A DNA stretch of 13,224 nucleotides from contig JASLHV010000397.1 of assembly GCA_030153205.1 (NCBI GenBank), positions 1 to 13,224 of the forward strand. The letters are read 5' to 3'. Position 1 is the stretch's first letter; each line of letters opens with the position of its first letter. The stretch is from Roseiarcus sp. Lineage in GTDB: Bacteria > Pseudomonadota > Alphaproteobacteria > Rhizobiales > Beijerinckiaceae. Shown here one piece after another: positions 1-7,421 of the stretch. The position numbers and the translations under genes were made by a program. The notes beneath the pieces were generated by a model. The model was not told the origin of the DNA. It ran no database searches and saw only the letters and a list, made by a program, of their open reading frames with translations.

Positions 1-962
1 CGGGATCGTACGACGCCGCCTTCCGCGACCAGCACAAACTGCCGGCTGGAGCCGCCGCGTGGCGTGCGCAGGCAGCCGGCGAGCCCGTCGAAACGCGCCT
101 CGGCCCGCATGCGACGGCCCCCCTCGCCGTCCGGCCGCATACGCCGATAGACCGCTGCGACCACGCGGCCCTTGCGGCGGAGCGCCTCTTCAAATTTGGC
201 GCGAGAGCCTTGCGAGAAAATCGCGAGCAGCGCCTCCGTCTCCTCCCGGCTCCGCCAAAGCGCGTCTTTTGGCGAGGTTTCGAGAAGGTCGGCAAGCGCG
301 ACATTGCGCTTGGGCGGCGCGGGAAGCGCCCACCACACCCAGTCGGCGGCAAGATCGGCGGGCAAAAGCGCCTGCGCTTGCCGCAAGGCGCGCGAAGCAA
401 AATCATCGCTTGGCTGATCGCGGGCGAAGCCTTCGGGAACGGAAAGAGTACGTTGCATCGCCACGATGAAAAGTCGCGGACGCGACTGCGGCGTAAAATG
501 CGCCGCATCGATCGTCAAAGCGCCGAAGCGATAGCCGAGTTCTTGCACGGCGCGGCAGATCGCGACGAAATCGGCGCCGCGATTGGAGGTCAGCGCGCCG
601 ACGACATTTTCCAACGCGATGATTTTGGGCGCGCGCCCCGCGCGAACGAGCCCCTCCATCAGCGCGTGAAAGCCCCAAAAGGCGCCGGATCTTTTTCCTT
701 TCAATCCGCCGCCGGGGCCTGCGAGCGAAAGATCCTGACAAGGGAAGGACGCCCAAGCAAGATCGGCGCGACTTGGCGCGTCGTCAGCGCGCAGGTTGTG
801 AATGTCGCCGACGCGAAGCCTGTCCGTTCCCCAATTCGCCGCATAAGCGCGCGCCTTCTTGGCGTCGATGTCATTGGCGAGGAGACATTCCCAGCCCGCG
901 CCAAGGCCGGCGCGGACCATGCCGCCGCCGCAAAAAAATTCATAATAGCTCGGCCGTTTCAT
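1..962 (-). CDS. DNA (cytosine-5-)-methyltransferase, C-terminus cut by window edge
   Basis: The enzyme transfers a methyl group from S-adenosylmethionine to C5 of cytosine in DNA. The reading frame is open from the ATG at 962 to the left edge (320 codons) without a stop. Visible motifs in family order are: the SAM-binding FFCGGG motif at residues 9-14; the catalytic Pro-Cys in SFPCQDLSLAG (Cys75); ENV at 118-120; and QSRPR at 159-163. The late part of the target-recognition region carries AGCLRTPRGGSSRQ. Only the last stretch, with the motif X helix, should be missing. An in-frame GTG at 989 (nine codons upstream) is an alternative start; neither start has a strong ribosome site. The gene is divergent from glk across about 220 bp. 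No restriction endonuclease is visible, so whether it is an orphan (regulatory) methylase or half of a restriction system depends on sequence to the left. The family is clear; the recognition sequence cannot be read. Confidence 0.9.
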   Translation of the reverse strand, partial: MKRPSYYEFFCGGGMVRAGLGAGWECLLANDIDAKKARAYAANWGTDRLRVGDIHNLRADDAPSRADLAWASFPCQDLSLAGPGGGLKGKRSGAFWGFHALMEGLVRAGRAPKIIALENVVGALTSNRGADFVAICRAVQELGYRFGALTIDAAHFTPQSRPRLFIVAMQRTLSVPEGFARDQPSDDFASRALRQAQALLPADLAADWVWWALPAPPKRNVALADLLETSPKDALWRSREETEALLAIFSQGSRAKFEEALRRKGRVVAAVYRRMRPDGEGGRRMRAEARFDGLAGCLRTPRGGSSRQFVLVAEGGVVRS

Positions 963-1182
963 GGGGCGGCGAATCGTCTCCGCCGTCACGCTAGCGCGCC
1001 GCCTCGCGAATGCAATTTCGCAAAAGCGACGATCGTGGATCGCCGACGCATCTTCGGCGTTTTATCGGGGCCATAGCGCCGGCCGAGGCGCTGGTGACGT
1101 AAAGCATTCGTCGCGACGGGGTTCCGGGGCGCAAAAGTGTTGTCGACTTGACGGGAGTGTCGGCGGCAAGGTGAATGGCGCG
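963..1182. other. Divergent intergenic region between the cytosine methyltransferase and glk
   Basis: About 220 bp separates the two divergent starts and must hold both promoters. I see a TTGACG at 1148-1153, but it lies too close to the glk start to be a convincing -35 box. No palindrome or RNA gene stands out. The frame of glk stays open upstream to 961, but the added residues do not resemble the glucokinase family. Confidence 0.4.
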
Positions 1183-2187
1183 ATGAGCCAGGTTTCTTTC
1201 CCCTATCCCGCATTTGTTTGCGACACCGGCGGCACGAATGTGCGCTTTGCGGCCAAGACAGAGGCCGGGGCGGCGCTTGGCGAGATCGTCCATTTGAAGA
1301 CGGGCGATTATCCGGGCCTCGCGGAAGCGATCGAGGCCGCCGCGAAGGAGCTTGGCGTCAAGCCAAAATCCGTCATCGCCTGCGGCGCGGGACCTGTGGA
1401 CGGCCGCACATTGAAGCTCACCAATGCGCCCTGGCTCATGGACGGCCCGAAAGTCGCCGCCGCGCTCGGCCTGTCGCAAGGCCTTCTGCTCAATGACTTC
1501 GAGGCTCAGGCTCTATCGTTGCCGACCATTCCGGAAGACTGGGCGATGCCGATCGGCCCGGCGCGCTTCGGCGATCCGGGCCCGCAGGTGATTCTCGGGC
1601 CAGGCACGGGACTCGGCGTCGGCGCGCTCGTCACCGCGGCCGGCCGCTTTACGCCGCTTGCCTCTGAAGCCTGCCACACGGATTTCGGCCCGGTGGACGA
1701 GGAGGAAATGTCGATCTGGCCGCACCTCGAACGCGTCCACGGCCGAGTGACCACCGAAAGCGTGATGGCTGGCCCAGGCCTCGCAAGGCTCCATCGCGCG
1801 CGGCTTCTCGCGCTTGGCAAGCCCGCGCCCCCGATCGATCCCGCCGCCGTCGACACGCGCGCTCATGAAGATCCCGCCAGTGAGGAGGCGAAGACCATCG
1901 CGCTTTACTGGCGCATCATTGCGCGCTTCGCCGGCGACATGGGCGTCTCTTTCGTCGCTACCGGCGGCGTGACCTTGGCCGGCGGCGTCTTGCCCCGTAT
2001 GCGCGACTTGCTCGACCAGAAAGCCTTTCGCGCCGTTTTCGAGGCGAAAGCGCCTGTCGACGCCTTGGCGCGGCGCATTCCCACACGCCTCGTGACCCAC
2101 GCCGAATCCGTTCTCGTCGGCATGGCCGCAATCGCGTCAGCGCCGGAACGATATGCGATCAATTATAAAGATCGGTGCTGGCGTTAA
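1183..2187 (+). CDS. glk: Glucokinase
   Basis: This is an ATP-dependent glucokinase (glucose to glucose 6-phosphate, cytoplasmic) of the bacterial Glk family in the ASKHA fold, 334 residues. Features seen: the phosphate-1 loop DTGGTNVRFA at residues 14-23; LNDFEAQAL at 103-111 with catalytic base Asp105; the ATP-binding stretch LGPGTGLGVGAL at 138-149; a glucose-binding Glu-His pair in SEACHTDF at 161-168; and an adenosine-region TGGVTLAGG further on. The E. coli enzyme has EGGH where this one has EACH. The ATG at 1183 is chosen because AAGGTG lies nine bases before it and the protein then begins right before the kinase fold; a GTG at 1171 is also in frame. The next gene follows after 110 bp on the same strand. 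It could phosphorylate another hexose, but the fit to Glk is good. Confidence 0.93.
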   Translation: MSQVSFPYPAFVCDTGGTNVRFAAKTEAGAALGEIVHLKTGDYPGLAEAIEAAAKELGVKPKSVIACGAGPVDGRTLKLTNAPWLMDGPKVAAALGLSQGLLLNDFEAQALSLPTIPEDWAMPIGPARFGDPGPQVILGPGTGLGVGALVTAAGRFTPLASEACHTDFGPVDEEEMSIWPHLERVHGRVTTESVMAGPGLARLHRARLLALGKPAPPIDPAAVDTRAHEDPASEEAKTIALYWRIIARFAGDMGVSFVATGGVTLAGGVLPRMRDLLDQKAFRAVFEAKAPVDALARRIPTRLVTHAESVLVGMAAIASAPERYAINYKDRCWR

Positions 2188-2220
2188 CCGCTTGACGCAG
2201 CGCAGCTAAGCTTTCCCGCC

Positions 2221-2246
2221 TTCTTTCTTGCCGCTTCGAAAGAAAG
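2221..2246. repeat. Small AT-rich hairpin in the glk-ALDH gap
   Basis: CTTTCTT at 2223-2229 and AAGAAAG at 2240-2246 form a perfect 7-bp inverted repeat with a 10-base loop. A register-shifted pairing, TTCTTTC/GAAAGAA at 2221-2244, is also possible. There is no T-run behind it, so it is a weak terminator candidate; it may instead be an operator or a chance structure. Confidence 0.3.
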
Positions 2247-2297
2247 CGCTAAATAAAGACGGCTCTCCGCCGCCATCCCCACGAAAGGCTCCGCGCC

Positions 2298-3731
2298 ATG
2301 TCTTATGCCGACGTCTCGCTGTTCATTGACGGATCGTGGAGCAAGGCGGGCGGCCCGCCGATCGACATTCTCAATCCGGCGACCGGCGATCGCATCGGCG
2401 GCGTCGAACATGCGACCAAGGCTGATCTCGACAAGGCGCTCGCCGCCGCCGATCGCGCCTTCAAGACCTGGAGCAAAGTCTCGGCCTTCGAGCGCTATAA
2501 AATCATGCGGAAATCCGCCGAGATCCTGCGCGGCCGCGCCGAGGCGATCGGGCGCACGATGACGCTCGAACAAGGCAAGCCGCTCGCGCAATCGAAGCTC
2601 GAAGTTCTAAACGCCGCCGACATTATCGATTGGTTCGCCGAGGAGGGCCGGCGCGCCTATGGCCGGCTTGTACCGGCGCGCGAAGATGGCGTTCGCCAGA
2701 TGGTGGTGAAGACGCCGGTCGGGCCCGTAGCGGCTTTCACGCCCTGGAATTTCCCGATCAATCAGGCTGTACGTAAAATCTCGGGCGCTTTGGCGACGGG
2801 ATGCTCGATCATCATCAAAGGACCGGAGGAAACGCCGGCCTCCTGCGCCGAATTGGTGCGCGCTTTCAGCGACGGCGGGGTGCCAGCGGGCGTGATCAAT
2901 CTCGTCTTCGGCGTACCTGCCGAAGTCTCCGAATATCTCATCCCCCATCCGATTATTCGGAAGGTCACCTTCACCGGCTCGACGGCGGTCGGCAAGCAGC
3001 TCGCCTCGCTCGCAGGCCTCCATATGAAGCGCATCACGATGGAGCTCGGCGGCCATGCGCCGGCTCTCGTCTTCGACGATGCCGACGTGGACGTCGCGGT
3101 AAAGCAGCTCGCCGGCGGCAAATACCGCAACGCGGGCCAGATTTGCGTCGCCCCGACGCGCGTGCTCGTCCAACGAAAAGTCTACGAACCTTTCGTCGAG
3201 AAATTCGTCAGCGCGGCCAAGGCGATCAAGGTCGGCGACGGACTTGACGCCGAGACCAATATGGGTCCCCTCGCCCATCTGCGCCGCGTCGAGGCGATGG
3301 AGGCTTTTGTCGCCGACGCGGTCCACCATGGCGCGACGCTGCAGACGGGCGGCAAGCGAATCGGCAATAAGGGCTTCTTCTTCGAGCCGACCGTCGTCAC
3401 GCATGTCCCGACCAAAGCGCGGATCATGAACGAAGAGCCTTTCGGCCCGCTCGCAATCATCAACCCCTTCGATGATTACGAAGAGGCGGTCGCCGAGGCC
3501 AATCGTCTCGACTACGGTCTTGCCGCCTACGCCTATACGAAATCGGCCAAGACCAGCGCCAAGCTCGGCGAGGCGGTGGAGAGCGGCATGATCACGATCA
3601 ACCACCTCGGCCTGGCTTTGCCCGAAGTGCCGTTCGGCGGCATTAAGGATTCTGGTTTCGGCAGCGAAGGCGGCGCGGAAGCGCTGGAGGCTTTCTTCAA
3701 CACGAGATTGGTGACGCTGCTTTCAGCCTGA
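2298..3731 (+). CDS. gabD: Aldehyde dehydrogenase, succinate-semialdehyde dehydrogenase type
   Basis: This 477-residue protein is a complete member of the NAD(P)-dependent aldehyde dehydrogenase superfamily and oxidises an aldehyde to its acid. Seen in order: FTPWNFP at 147-153 with oxyanion Asn151; the cofactor-contacting Lys174 in IIIKGPEETP; the Rossmann turn FTGSTAVG at 225-232; general-base Glu249 in MELGGHAP; catalytic Cys283 in NAGQICVAPTR; and FGPLAIINPF towards the C-terminus. Overall pattern and length best match succinate-semialdehyde dehydrogenases (GabD-like), but ketoglutaric-semialdehyde or other short-chain semialdehyde substrates are possible. No GABA transaminase is adjacent to support the name. 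AAAGG at 2284-2288 lies nine bases before the ATG. The gene ends at a strong hairpin terminator, so glk and this gene may form one transcription unit or two. Confidence 0.88.
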   Translation: MSYADVSLFIDGSWSKAGGPPIDILNPATGDRIGGVEHATKADLDKALAAADRAFKTWSKVSAFERYKIMRKSAEILRGRAEAIGRTMTLEQGKPLAQSKLEVLNAADIIDWFAEEGRRAYGRLVPAREDGVRQMVVKTPVGPVAAFTPWNFPINQAVRKISGALATGCSIIIKGPEETPASCAELVRAFSDGGVPAGVINLVFGVPAEVSEYLIPHPIIRKVTFTGSTAVGKQLASLAGLHMKRITMELGGHAPALVFDDADVDVAVKQLAGGKYRNAGQICVAPTRVLVQRKVYEPFVEKFVSAAKAIKVGDGLDAETNMGPLAHLRRVEAMEAFVADAVHHGATLQTGGKRIGNKGFFFEPTVVTHVPTKARIMNEEPFGPLAIINPFDDYEEAVAEANRLDYGLAAYAYTKSAKTSAKLGEAVESGMITINHLGLALPEVPFGGIKDSGFGSEGGAEALEAFFNTRLVTLLSA

Positions 3732-3781
3732 GGCTGGAGAGGTCCGCAGGGCTTTGAAATCAGCAACTTAGCGGAAGACCC

Positions 3782-3814
3782 GCCCCCTTCCATATGCGTG
3801 GGAGGGGGCATTTT
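3782..3814 (+). terminator. Rho-independent terminator after the aldehyde dehydrogenase
   Basis: GCCCCCTTCC (3782-3791) pairs with GGGAGGGGGC (3800-3809) over ten base pairs, including one G-U pair, around an eight-base loop. ATTTT follows directly. The hairpin lies about 50 bp after the stop codon of the dehydrogenase and before the next ribosome site, as expected for a transcript end. Confidence 0.65.
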
Positions 3815-3829
3815 GCGATGCTCTCCGGC

Positions 3830-3846
3830 GAGGAACGGGTTTCCTC
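3830..3846. repeat. Perfect 6-bp inverted repeat upstream of the exported protein gene
   Basis: GAGGAA (3830-3835) and TTCCTC (3841-3846) are exact reverse complements separated by CGGGT. The element lies in the presumed promoter or leader region of the gene starting at 3897. It could be an operator half-site pair or a small leader hairpin; no regulator is identified. Confidence 0.3.
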
Positions 3847-3896
3847 CCGAGGCAAAATGGGTTATCAGAGCCGCGACACAATGATGGAGGCGCCGA

Positions 3897-4346
3897 ATGA
3901 CGCGCAATTCGCTCGTCGGCCGCCTGTCCCTGATCGCGCTCGGAGCGCTTGTCGCATCCTCGTTATTGAGCGCAACGGCCAGGGCGGAATGCGGCGAAGA
4001 TTTAAAGAAGTTGAGCGAGAAGCGGGCTGCGGTGCTCGCCGACATCAACAACATGGCTGCGCAGGCCAAGAAGGCGCAAAAGCCTATGGATGCCGGCGTC
4101 GTTTGCGCCAAGTCTCACGGGCTAAGCGCGACTGAGGACGCGCTACTCGCCTATATGGAAAAGAACAAGGATTGGTGCAGCATTCCCGACGATGTCGTCG
4201 CCAGTTTGAAGGCGAGCCACGCCAAGAGCGTTGAGTTTGGCGGCCGCGCCTGTGTCGCCGCTGCGAAGATGAAGAAGATGCAGGAGCAGCAAGCGGCCGG
4301 GGCCGCCCCGCAAGGGCCGCCGCCTTTGCCGGCCGGCCCGCTTTGA
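3897..4346 (+). CDS. Small exported protein with four cysteines, function unknown
   Basis: This 149-residue protein has a classic Sec signal peptide: basic start (MTRNSLVGR), hydrophobic core at about 10-25, and a probable signal peptidase I site after ATARA at residue 30. The mature part is largely helical and charged, with four cysteines (32, 70, 94 and 119), enough for two disulfides in the periplasm. A conserved-looking core, LAYMEKNKDWCSIPDD, lies at 84-99, and the tail is rich in Ala, Gly and Pro. It resembles unnamed Hyphomicrobiales proteins I know only as hypothetical. GGAGG at 3886-3890 sits six bases before the ATG, a strong ribosome site. Its stop overlaps the TTG start of ubiA, so the two may be translationally coupled, though no functional link is known. 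Confidence 0.85.
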   Translation: MTRNSLVGRLSLIALGALVASSLLSATARAECGEDLKKLSEKRAAVLADINNMAAQAKKAQKPMDAGVVCAKSHGLSATEDALLAYMEKNKDWCSIPDDVVASLKASHAKSVEFGGRACVAAAKMKKMQEQQAAGAAPQGPPPLPAGPL

Positions 4347-5293
4347 ACGCATTCGCGCCTGACGCGCGTCTTCTGCCGGACGCCAGGCCCGCTAGTATCG
4401 TCCTTAGACTAACCCCGGTCTGGGCGCTGCCCTATGTGCAGCTCGCCCGTCTCGACCGGCCGATTGGCTGGCAATTGTTGCTCGCGCCGTGCTGGCAATC
4501 GGCGGCCCTTGCCGGCCTGGCGCGTGGGGCCGGTCCCGATCTCACCCATCTCGCGCTTTTCCTGGTTGGCGCCATCGCCATGCGCGGCGCCGGCTCGACC
4601 TACAACGATATTCTCGACCGCAAGCTCGACGCTGGCGTCGAACGCACCAAGGGTCGCCCGCTTCCCTCAGGACGCATCGGCGTCCGCGCGGCGATCGCGT
4701 TCCTCATCGCGCAGGCGCTCGCCGGCCTGATCGTTCTTCTTTGTTTCAATCGCTTCTCGATTGCGCTCGGAATCGCCTCGCTCGGCGTGGTCGCAATCTA
4801 CCCCTTGATGAAACGCGTGACGCAGTGGCCGCAGGCCGTGCTTGGCCTGGCCTTCTCCTGGGGCGCGCTCATGGGCTGGGCGGCGGACTATCAGTCGCTG
4901 GCCGCCCCCGCCTTGCTGCTCTACGCCTCCGCCTTTTGCTGGACGATCGGCTACGACACGATCTATGCCCTGCAGGACGCCCGCGACGACGCGATCGTCG
5001 GCATCAAATCGACGGCGCGCCTTTTCGGCAAGAACGTCCGACTCGGCGTCGGGTTCTTCTATCTCGCCGCCGCTGTCCTTGCTCAAACGGCGCTTTGGAC
5101 GGCGGGCGCGGGCGCCATCGCGGAAATTGCGATGCTGCTCTACGGCTTGCATTTCGTCTGGCAGCTCAGCCAGGTCGAGGGCGCGACGCCGCAACGGGCG
5201 CTGAAACTCTTCCGATCGAACCGCCACGCCGGGCTGATCTTGTTCTTAGGCATTGCGATTGAAGGGTGCGTTCGGCACGGACTATTCGGGTGA
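4343..5293 (+). CDS. ubiA: 4-hydroxybenzoate polyprenyltransferase (UbiA)
   Basis: This inner-membrane prenyltransferase attaches the polyprenyl tail to 4-hydroxybenzoate in ubiquinone synthesis. The 316-residue protein shows both Mg-diphosphate binding motifs: the first in STYNDILDRKLDAG with Asn88, Asp89, Asp92 and Asp96, and the second in GYDTIYALQDARDD with Asp205, Asp212, Asp215 and Asp216, followed by GIKSTARLFG. Several hydrophobic helices lie between and after them (about 69-83, 115-135, 138-153, 187-203, 235-255). No ATG or GTG occurs before the conserved RLDRPIGWQLLL region, so I use the TTG at 4343, which overlaps the previous stop in TTGA. No good ribosome site precedes it, suggesting re-initiation by ribosomes finishing the upstream gene. 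Length and motifs are normal for the family. Confidence 0.92.
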   Translation: MNAFAPDARLLPDARPASIVLRLTPVWALPYVQLARLDRPIGWQLLLAPCWQSAALAGLARGAGPDLTHLALFLVGAIAMRGAGSTYNDILDRKLDAGVERTKGRPLPSGRIGVRAAIAFLIAQALAGLIVLLCFNRFSIALGIASLGVVAIYPLMKRVTQWPQAVLGLAFSWGALMGWAADYQSLAAPALLLYASAFCWTIGYDTIYALQDARDDAIVGIKSTARLFGKNVRLGVGFFYLAAAVLAQTALWTAGAGAIAEIAMLLYGLHFVWQLSQVEGATPQRALKLFRSNRHAGLILFLGIAIEGCVRHGLFG

Positions 5294-5309
5294 CCAAGCA
5301 TCCCAATCG

Positions 5310-5353
5310 CCCGGTATCGGGCTCGCGGCAAGCTCGCCGCTTTTCTAGCGGCG
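5310..5353. terminator. Hairpin cluster between convergent ubiA and regulator genes
   Basis: Several overlapping stems lie between the two convergent stops. CCCG/CGGG pairs at 5310-5321. GCGGC (5325-5329) pairs with GCCGC (5336-5340) and is followed by TTTT, serving the plus strand. CGCCGC (5335-5340) can alternatively pair with GCGGCG (5348-5353). The position and T-run suggest a terminator for ubiA, perhaps working in both directions, but the stems are short. Confidence 0.42.
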
Positions 5354-5432
5354 AACCGCCTCGACCCTGCGTTAAAATTTACAGCGACGATGACGTCAAA
5401 AATCTGATTGGTGATAAAACGTACGACATGAG

Positions 5433-6437
5433 CTAGTGCGGTCGGAGCAAAGCCGCCGCGGTCGCCTCGTCGGTCACGAAATCCGTGACGTAACCGGCCT
5501 TCAAAGCGCCGCGCAATACCGCGATTTTCTCGGGGCCGCCGGCGACGCAGATTCGTTGTGGAATGTGCTGGAGATCGTCGATCGTCATTCCGATCAGGCG
5601 ACCGTCATAGGCGCCGGAGACCTGCGCGCCCTGATCGTCGACGAAATTACCCAAGATCATTCCGACCGCGCCCTTCTCGACATAGGCGTTAATTTCCTCG
5701 GCGGTAAACAAGCCGCTGAGGACCACCGTTCCAGCGCAGTCCAACGCCCCGATGCCGAAGACGACGCAATTGCAGGAATGAATACGTTCGAATTGTTCGA
5801 TCAGCGCAGGCTCGTTCATCAGTATGTCACGCACGTTTCTGCTCGAGACGAAAATTGGCGCGTGTAAGTTAAACGTGTCGCCGCCGATGCGCTGAGCAAT
5901 GTTGGAGGTACAAAGCTCCGGCGAGAAAGCATTGCGCGCCGTCATGCTGCCCGTGACCTGGACGACTTGCACCTCGGATAAAGACATGATCGGCATTGCG
6001 GTCGAAAGCGCCAGCACCGAGCGGCCGGAGGCCACGCCAAGCCGATCTTTCGGCCGTATTTCACGCGCCAATAGCAAGGCGCCGGCATGGCCAATGCGAA
6101 CTGAGGGATGGGCGGCGCCGCCATCGTCGGGAATCACGATGCAATCGGCTAAGCCGTACTGTTCCACCATCTCTTTGGCGAAGCTGACTTGGCGTAGCGC
6201 AACCTCATCGACCGTGATTTGCACCAGTCCGCGTCGTCGCCCTTCGTCGAGATAGTTGATGACTGACGCCCGGGAAACGCCGAGGAGTTCAGCGATGCCG
6301 CCCTGAGTCATTTGGTCTCGATAGTAGAGCCATACCGAGATCACGACGGGATCGAAACCCAGTCCTGTCATCGGTTCGGAATTTTGAAAATGCTCACGTT
6401 TGTCGCCGGCGACATGCGGCCGAATTGTCTTAATCAC
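5433..6437 (-). CDS. SorC/DeoR-type sugar-binding transcriptional regulator
   Basis: This is a DNA-binding repressor or activator of the SorC family, whose C-terminal domain resembles sugar isomerases and senses a (usually phosphorylated) sugar or polyol. An N-terminal helix-turn-helix is visible at about 43-71 (QGGIAELLGVSRASVINYL), followed by the sugar-binding domain filling the rest of about 334 residues. Start choice: the GTG at 6437 has GGGG six bases upstream. A TTG at 6449 without a ribosome site and an ATG at 6371 are alternatives. The gene faces away from the dehydrogenase gene across an AT-rich gap rich in palindromes, so it most likely controls that gene and itself. The effector cannot be read from sequence; the dehydrogenase suggests a polyol or related sugar. 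Confidence 0.88.
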   Translation of the reverse strand: MIKTIRPHVAGDKREHFQNSEPMTGLGFDPVVISVWLYYRDQMTQGGIAELLGVSRASVINYLDEGRRRGLVQITVDEVALRQVSFAKEMVEQYGLADCIVIPDDGGAAHPSVRIGHAGALLLAREIRPKDRLGVASGRSVLALSTAMPIMSLSEVQVVQVTGSMTARNAFSPELCTSNIAQRIGGDTFNLHAPIFVSSRNVRDILMNEPALIEQFERIHSCNCVVFGIGALDCAGTVVLSGLFTAEEINAYVEKGAVGMILGNFVDDQGAQVSGAYDGRLIGMTIDDLQHIPQRICVAGGPEKIAVLRGALKAGYVTDFVTDEATAAALLRPH

Positions 6438-6595
6438 ACTATTCCCCAAATCAATAACGTAATAAATCGTCTTGTATATATCTTTGTTATTAAATAGAAT
6501 TTTCTAATAAACGTACGATATCCATCCGATTAACCGGCCTTTGTCAATCGGTTCGTGAGGATGGGTCGCTATTTTTATTTACAATCATCCGACAT

Positions 6596-6609
6596 TTTTC
6601 ATCTGAAAA
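6596..6609. promoter_or_regulatory. Candidate operator, 14-bp palindrome
   Basis: TTTTCA and TGAAAA are perfect reverse complements around a two-base centre, 51 bp before the dehydrogenase start. Bacterial regulators with winged or simple helix-turn-helix domains often bind such dyads. Binding here by the adjacent SorC-type protein is inference. Confidence 0.4.
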
Positions 6610-6648
6610 TTACAGATGTCCGAAGAAGCAAAAGTCAAAGTCGAAGTG

Positions 6649-6653
6649 GGAGG
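6649..6653 (+). promoter_or_regulatory. Ribosome binding site deciding the TTG start of the SDR gene
   Basis: GGAGG six bases before the TTG at 6660, within GGGAGGA. It is the only strong Shine-Dalgarno sequence near the start of the conserved domain and decides against the GTG 105 bases upstream. Confidence 0.75.
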
Positions 6654-6659
6654 ATTTCG

Positions 6660-7403
6660 TTGGTCGATTCCGACACGAACAGCCGGGTTGTTGCGATCAC
6701 CGGCGCGGTGACAGGCATCGGCCGTACCACCGCCGAACTCTTCGCCAAAAGAGGCGCCCGCCTCATCTTGCTCGACCGTAATCCGGTGGTAGTGGATGTC
6801 GCGCGCGAGCTTGGCGCTGACCATCGAGGTTGGACGGTCAACGTCGCGGACGCCGCCTCGGTCAATAAGGCGATCGATGAAGCGGCGAAGGCGTTCGGCC
6901 GGATCGACGTCCTCGTCAACAATGCCGGCATTGGACCTCTCGCGCCCGCCGAAAGTCTGAGCGACGAGATTTGGGACATGACGATCGCCGTCAATCTGCG
7001 CGGCCCGTTCCTCTGCGCACGCGCCGCAGGCCGCCACATGATCGCGCGGGGCTATGGCCGCATCATCAATCTCGCTTCGCAGGCGGCGGTGATCGGCATC
7101 GAGGGCCACACTGCCTATTGCGCGAGCAAAGCGGGCATTATCGGCTTGACCAACTGCCTCGCTCTCGAATGGGGGCCGAAGGGCGTCACCACCAACGCCA
7201 TTTCGCCGACGGTGGTCGACACCGAACTCGGCCGGTCCGGCTGGGCGGGCGAAAAGGGCGACAAAGCGCGCGCCGAAATTCCAACGCGCCGGTTCGCCCA
7301 ACCCATCGAAATCGCCGAGGCTATATACTTTCTCGCCAGCGACAACGCCGCGATGATCAATGGCGCCAATCTGATGATCGACGGCGGCAACACGATACGC
7401 TGA
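6660..7403 (+). CDS. Short-chain dehydrogenase/reductase, GolD/DthD-like polyol dehydrogenase
   Basis: This is an NAD-dependent oxidoreductase of the classical SDR family, 247 residues. Seen: the cofactor loop TGAVTGIG at 14-21; Asp39 at the end of the second strand, which favours NAD over NADP; NNAG at 87-90; and the catalytic set Asn112, Ser140, Tyr153 and Lys157 (AYCASK). Sequence style is close to the GolD/D-threitol dehydrogenase group, so a polyol or diol substrate is likely but not proven. The start is the TTG at 6660: GGAGG at 6649-6653 lies six bases before it, and the family fold then begins nine residues in. A GTG at 6555 would add 35 residues unlike any SDR. The neighbouring divergent sugar-binding regulator fits inducible polyol use. 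It ends 18 bp from the convergent corrinoid-activator gene. Confidence 0.9.
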   Translation: MVDSDTNSRVVAITGAVTGIGRTTAELFAKRGARLILLDRNPVVVDVARELGADHRGWTVNVADAASVNKAIDEAAKAFGRIDVLVNNAGIGPLAPAESLSDEIWDMTIAVNLRGPFLCARAAGRHMIARGYGRIINLASQAAVIGIEGHTAYCASKAGIIGLTNCLALEWGPKGVTTNAISPTVVDTELGRSGWAGEKGDKARAEIPTRRFAQPIEIAEAIYFLASDNAAMINGANLMIDGGNTIR

Positions 7404-7421
7404 ATGCTCGGCGCGACGGAT

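Larger units (their letters stand above)
6450..6659. promoter_or_regulatory. AT-rich divergent regulatory region between regulator and dehydrogenase
   Basis: About 210 bp, much more AT-rich than the flanking genes, separates the two divergent starts. It contains three perfect short palindromes: TAGAA-TT-TTCTA (6495-6506), TTTTCA-TC-TGAAAA (6596-6609) and CATCTG/CAGATG (6600-6605 with 6613-6618). TTATTA/TAATAA arms (6487-6492 with 6505-6510) overlap the first. These are operator candidates for the SorC-type regulator. Promoter boxes are not clear enough to place. Confidence 0.55.

Noticed and set aside
210..1076. 288-codon plus-strand open frame
   Set aside because: Antisense to the cytosine methyltransferase, whose motifs are unmistakable; the plus-strand product is Arg/Ala-rich with no family features.
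1148..1176. TTGACG at 1148 as a -35 box for glk
   Set aside because: The matching -10 position would fall at 1171-1176, on the ribosome site and seven bases before the start codon.
2607..3605. 332-codon minus-strand open frame
   Set aside because: Exactly opposite the aldehyde dehydrogenase; a GC-rich antisense shadow with no ribosome site or recognisable motif.
5417..6520. AAACGTACGA occurring on both sides of the SorC-type regulator (about 5418 and 6509) as a paired operator
   Set aside because: CGTACGA also occurs inside coding sequence at 7-13 and about 9082, so the core is common background; the 5418 copy lies at the 3' end of the regulator, a poor operator position.
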